Assembly: GCF_900141755.1 (NCBI RefSeq)
Contig: NZ_LT670844.1
Location: 4,526,001-4,590,000 of the forward strand
Length of the DNA stretch: 64,000 bases
Direction: 5' to 3'
Source of the DNA: Bradyrhizobium lablabi
Lineage (GTDB): Bacteria; Pseudomonadota; Alphaproteobacteria; Rhizobiales; Xanthobacteraceae
Position 1 is the first letter of the stretch, and each line of letters opens with the position of its first letter. The translations under genes and the position numbers were made by a program. Under the pieces are notes generated by a model. That model did not search any database, was not told the DNA's origin, and worked only from the letters and a program-made list of their open reading frames with translations. Positions 60,865 through 64,000 of the stretch are shown in pieces.

Positions 60865-61959
60865 ATGAAGCTAAGGGTTATCGTGGCGACGCTGTTATCG
60901 GGTCTGATCGCCATTTCGGCCGCGCAGGCGCGGGGACCTTACGGGTCGATCAATGTCGGTAACTGGAAGGGCGGTGCCTACACCAACGACCAGACCGGAG
61001 AATTTACCCACTGCGCCGCGGGAGCTGGCTACGACAGCGGCATTTACTTCATGGTCATGGTCGATCAGGCCGCCGGGTGGTCGCTGGCTTTTTTCCAGCC
61101 AAAATGGACGCTTGCGAACAATCAGACGTTCCAGATCGCGCTGACCTTCGATGGCCAGTCGCCGTTCAATGTTCAAGGCGTGGCGCTCAACGCCAACCTG
61201 CTCCGCGTGCCGATGCCGGTCGACTCGACGCTGATCGCCCAGTTTCGCAAGGCGAAGGCGATGACCGCCTTCACGCAAGGCCAGCTGTTTCAGTTCAAGC
61301 TCGATCAGACCTCTTTGCTGCTGCCCGCGTTGGCCAATTGCGTCGCGGTGGTCAAGCAGCATGGCATCGCCAATGCCGGCGACTTCTCCGTCAAGCAAGC
61401 GCCGAAAGCGGTCGCGGCGGCAACGCAGGCGGCACCGGCGGGAGGCAGCATGCGGCCCGACGCGCCGCAAAATCTTTCACCCGATATGCAGATCGAAGCC
61501 ATCGAGCTGGCTTCGAATTTCATCCTAAAAACCACGCTGCACAATCCGCGGGTCTTGAGCCGGACCGAGACGCCGATTGCCGTGGCATCGACCGGCGCAG
61601 CATGGAGCTCCGACGAGGCGGTGGGTTTTGTCCGAATCATCCCGCCGAAAGACGGCGTCAAAGGTCTTGATGTCGCCTCCGCGGTGGTCGCGGGTGACGC
61701 GCGCGATTGCAAAGGCAAATTTGCCTCCGGCCGAACCAGCGAACTGGTCGACAGCGATGTCGTGTTCCGGGGATTTTCCTCGTGCGATGATTCGGAGGGC
61801 GCGCGGATTTCGCAGTATTTTATTGTATCGCGGAAAAAAGGCGGCTTTGTCCTGTTCTCCGTCGTCTCCAACATGAAGACCGAAGCGGCAAAGACCGTCG
61901 CCAAGGAAGAACGGCTCGCGGATTTCAGGAAGGCCGCGCTGGTGGTGGTCGATCATTAG
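60865..61959 (+). CDS. Exported protein, unknown
   Basis: A 364-aa protein with a signal peptide (ISAAQARG). The mature N-terminal domain (GSINVGNWKGGAYTNDQTGE to CVAVVKQHGIANAGDFSVK, about 20-175) is beta-rich with two Cys. An Ala/Pro linker leads to a second domain (EAIELASNFILKTTLHNPRV to ADFRKAALVVVDH). GGGAGAGG precedes the ATG. Not recognised as a named family. Confidence 0.75.
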   Translation: MKLRVIVATLLSGLIAISAAQARGPYGSINVGNWKGGAYTNDQTGEFTHCAAGAGYDSGIYFMVMVDQAAGWSLAFFQPKWTLANNQTFQIALTFDGQSPFNVQGVALNANLLRVPMPVDSTLIAQFRKAKAMTAFTQGQLFQFKLDQTSLLLPALANCVAVVKQHGIANAGDFSVKQAPKAVAAATQAAPAGGSMRPDAPQNLSPDMQIEAIELASNFILKTTLHNPRVLSRTETPIAVASTGAAWSSDEAVGFVRIIPPKDGVKGLDVASAVVAGDARDCKGKFASGRTSELVDSDVVFRGFSSCDDSEGARISQYFIVSRKKGGFVLFSVVSNMKTEAAKTVAKEERLADFRKAALVVVDH

Positions 61960-61992
61960 GACCCGTTTTCCCGTTCTCTCGACACCCTTCCT

Positions 61993-62082
61993 CGTCATGG
62001 CCGGGCTTGTCCCGGCCATCCACGTCTTTGTTTGGGGATGCAGGCAAGACGTGGATGCCCGGGAGAAGCCCGGGCATGACGG
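61993..62082. repeat. Inverted pair of REP-like palindromes
   Basis: CGTCATGGCCGGGCTTGTCC at 61993 and its inverted counterpart GAAGCCCGGGCATGACG ending at about 62081; the inner parts CCACGTCTT and AAGACGTGG also pair. Each half is a hairpin (GGCCGGG-cttg-TCCCGGCC type). This is a classic Bradyrhizobium intergenic element, between two convergent genes. Confidence 0.8.
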
Positions 62083-62105
62083 ACCTTAATGTTTCTGCGA
62101 GAAAA

Positions 62106-63083
62106 CTAATTCCTCTGCACGACGCATTGTCCGCCGGCCGCCTTCAAGGTGCCGCAGAACTGCGAGGCTTCGTCGGCGGTTTTGAAAGGTCCGACCGCGG
62201 CCCGATAAAATACGCCATTAGTCCCGGCATCGGCGCGGGTGATGATCGGTGCCCATGCCCCGAGCACACCGGGGAACTTGTCCTGCAGGACCTTGTATGA
62301 CGCCTGGGCGTCCGCTTCGCTGCGCTGGGAAGAGACCTGGACGACGTAACTTCCCGTGCTGTCGTTGCCGTCGGGGGCGCCGGGTGCTGCTTGCGTCGCG
62401 GCGGGGTACTGGCCCCACGCGGTGAAGGCCGTCTTCAAGGCCTGATCGCCGGACGCGCCCTTTTCAATCGCGACGATGCCGCGTCGCCTGTCGGCGTAGA
62501 CAATGGGGACGTCGAACCATGCGCGCTCCAAAAGCTGGTGCAGATTGCGCTCACGGTCGGCGGTGGTATTTGACAGCCCGACCAGGAAGGATCCGTCCCT
62601 CACCTTGACGGAAAGTGCGGCCAGCGGCGTGCCGCGCGCGGTTTCGCTGGTTTTCATCAGCAGCCCCGGCGCGTTGTCGATGCGGCCACCGGCAAAGTCG
62701 GGAGGCAGGCGGAACGTCAGTTCGATGACGTGGCTCGCCGGCAGCGACGGATCGAGATTGCGTCTCAGCGACAGCGTCATCTTGAATTTGCGCAAGGGAA
62801 TATCGACGTCGGCAACCACGGCGACGTCATCGGGTTGCCCTGCGAGTTTGGTGGTTTCGCTGCGCCATTTAACCGACCCGAGATATTGGTGGCCGCTCGG
62901 ATCGGAGGGGTCTTCGTCATAGAGCACAACACGTTGGGCCGCACTTGCCGATTGCGCCGGCGCTACGTCAGCTCCTGCGAGCAGTGCAAACAAGACGAGC
63001 AAAGGGGTAAAGCTGGACCCAACGGCCTGCACGACAGCGGACGGCCGCCATCGAAATGCAATGCCATGGCCGAAAGTACTCAT
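62106..63083 (-). CDS. Exported protein with C-terminal SPOR domain
   Basis: A 325-aa protein. Long N-terminal signal region (LLVLFALLAGADVAPAQSA). A beta-rich domain follows at about 45-225 (VVLYDEDPSDPSGHQYLGSV, with ELTFRLPPDFAGGRIDNAPG). After an Ala/Pro linker, the SPOR domain at about 245-325 (SYVVQVSSQRSEADAQASYK to FKTADEASQFCGTLKAAGGQ) binds denuded glycan at division sites. The start is followed by a stretch before the hydrophobic core, so a later start is possible. Confidence 0.82.
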   Translation of the reverse strand: MSTFGHGIAFRWRPSAVVQAVGSSFTPLLVLFALLAGADVAPAQSASAAQRVVLYDEDPSDPSGHQYLGSVKWRSETTKLAGQPDDVAVVADVDIPLRKFKMTLSLRRNLDPSLPASHVIELTFRLPPDFAGGRIDNAPGLLMKTSETARGTPLAALSVKVRDGSFLVGLSNTTADRERNLHQLLERAWFDVPIVYADRRRGIVAIEKGASGDQALKTAFTAWGQYPAATQAAPGAPDGNDSTGSYVVQVSSQRSEADAQASYKVLQDKFPGVLGAWAPIITRADAGTNGVFYRAAVGPFKTADEASQFCGTLKAAGGQCVVQRN

Positions 63084-63126
63084 CCGAACCGAATGCTCCC
63101 CGCAACTGCTGTGAAGCTACCCTACC

Positions 63127-63201
63127 TCGTCGTCCCGGCCAAGCCAACGAGTCGCGCGAATGCGCGCCCGATGACAGCCTCCGCGCGAGCCGGGACGACG
63201 A
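63127..63201. repeat. REP-like palindrome
   Basis: TCGTCGTCCCGGCC at 63127 pairs with GCCGGGACGACGA ending at 63201, between the SPOR gene and the deacetylase gene. Same class as the element at 62.0 kb but a different core. Confidence 0.7.
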
Positions 63202-63225
63202 TGAAGAGTTGGCCTGATCGTCCCG

Positions 63226-63978
63226 CTACGCTCCCGCCCGTCCCAAGGCCTCCGCCACGCTCAGCACCGGAATGTTCCGGCGCGATGCGGCATCGAGCGC
63301 GTGGCGCAACAGCGACGGCGAGCAGCCATAGGAGCTCGGCGCCGCCTTCACGTCGTGGGTGTAGAAAATCAGCCAGCCATTTTTTGCGGCCGCTTCCTCG
63401 AACGCGCGATCGATTCCTTCGCGGTCGATCTCGACTTCGATCAAGGGCGTGGCGCGCAGATATTGCAGGTCCACGGTACCGCTGTTGACGCCGGGAAGAA
63501 TGCCGCGGACCGAACGGAAGATCTTGCCGAGCCGCCGCTTGTGCGAGACCGCCCCGAAGCCATAGGGATATGCAAAATTCTCGATTTTGATCGAGGGATC
63601 GAGCGAGGAGAGGTAATGGCGGTTCTTCTCCGTTTCCGCCGTCATCGCCTCTGTATCGAGATCGATCGCGCGGGTGTGCGAGAAGGTGTGGCAGGCGAGT
63701 TCATGTCCCCTGCGGTGAAGGCCTATGATGTCATCGGCGCTGACGCCGGTCCAGTTGCCGCACCACTGGTCCACCAATCCACCCGAGATGTAATAAGTGC
63801 CGTGCGCACCATATGCCTCGAGGATCGGCGCGCCGATGGTGGCGGCACTTTTGGGAGCGTCGTCGAAGGTGAAGCTGACCATCGGGCCCGTGCCCGGCAA
63901 CCGATGCGGCGCGGCGAACAGATGCCTAGCCAAACGGTTGCTGACGCGCGCTTTTAATGCTGACCAACGCGGGTGCAT
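63226..63978 (-). CDS. Polysaccharide deacetylase (NodB-homology) protein
   Basis: A 250-aa carbohydrate esterase 4 enzyme. Motif 1 is VSFTFDDAPKSA with the Asp pair at about 38-39, motif 2 is ELACHTFSHTRAID (His-x3-His, metal ligands) at about 93-106, and FAYPYGFGAVSHKRR gives motif 3; the late GWLIFYTHDV supplies the catalytic-His region. It removes acetyl groups from N-acetylated glycans. No signal peptide is obvious. Its start (ATG at 63978) is inside the window. Confidence 0.9.
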   Translation of the reverse strand: MHPRWSALKARVSNRLARHLFAAPHRLPGTGPMVSFTFDDAPKSAATIGAPILEAYGAHGTYYISGGLVDQWCGNWTGVSADDIIGLHRRGHELACHTFSHTRAIDLDTEAMTAETEKNRHYLSSLDPSIKIENFAYPYGFGAVSHKRRLGKIFRSVRGILPGVNSGTVDLQYLRATPLIEVEIDREGIDRAFEEAAAKNGWLIFYTHDVKAAPSSYGCSPSLLRHALDAASRRNIPVLSVAEALGRAGA

Positions 63979-64000
63979 GTCAAACTGCTTTCGAAACGGG

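Overview
The window comes from a GC-rich alphaproteobacterial chromosome that looks like Bradyrhizobium or a close relative. The grounds are the palindromic repeats of the Bradyrhizobium type (2.0-2.3, 56.5, 62.0 and 63.1 kb), FixK/FNR-type operators, paired otsBA trehalose genes, and several protein families that are common in that group (DUF3175, DUF6152, DUF6644, DUF3141, DUF3300). This assignment is inference from gene content; no rRNA or other species marker is present.

Layout. 0-10 kb is ordinary chromosome: the 3' part of a chemoreceptor gene, a transporter plus trehalose operon (MFS, otsB, otsA), and an uncharacterised five-gene set of exported and membrane proteins ending in a cytochrome c'-like protein. 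A tRNA-Ser(GGA) at 10.2 kb opens a scrambled stretch (10.3-17.9 kb). It holds a group II intron that has lost its reverse transcriptase, an SDR gene, a cupin gene split into two halves 2.9 kb apart, a truncated metallo-beta-lactamase-fold gene, an IS5-type transposase fragment, a LuxR-type fragment and the 3' half of a tRNA-Lys(CTT).

17.9-42.6 kb is a coherent block that I read as a low-oxygen/energy-stress regulon. Seven TTGAT-N4-ATCAA-like boxes sit 50-90 bp upstream of a SulP transporter, a small exported protein, a GNAT enzyme, an AI-2E-type permease, a DUF3141-pta-ackA-fabI operon, CoA-transferase genes, a K+ channel, a glycine-rich exported protein, a PPK2 operon, an exported protein and a DUF3300-DUF2950 operon. 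The same block encodes a Crp/Fnr protein of FixK type, a FixJ-like regulator, a lone receiver protein and an orphan sensor kinase.

42.6-52.2 kb is accessory DNA. It contains a compact operon on the minus strand with a tiny membrane ORF, a stand-alone reverse transcriptase (YLDD active site) and an unknown 198-aa partner, facing two unknown membrane-protein genes. This is my best candidate for an undescribed system, possibly phage defence. Next come a tRNA-Thr(TGT)-like gene with a 25-nt D-loop, a 40-nt near-perfect palindrome, a coiled-coil membrane protein and a DUF4157 (HELAH zincin-like) protein with an unassigned C-terminal domain.

52-64 kb returns to ordinary chromosome: a DUF5107 protein, a LysM protein, a coiled-coil protein, RecQ and UvrD-type helicases, two exported proteins (one with a SPOR domain) and a polysaccharide deacetylase.
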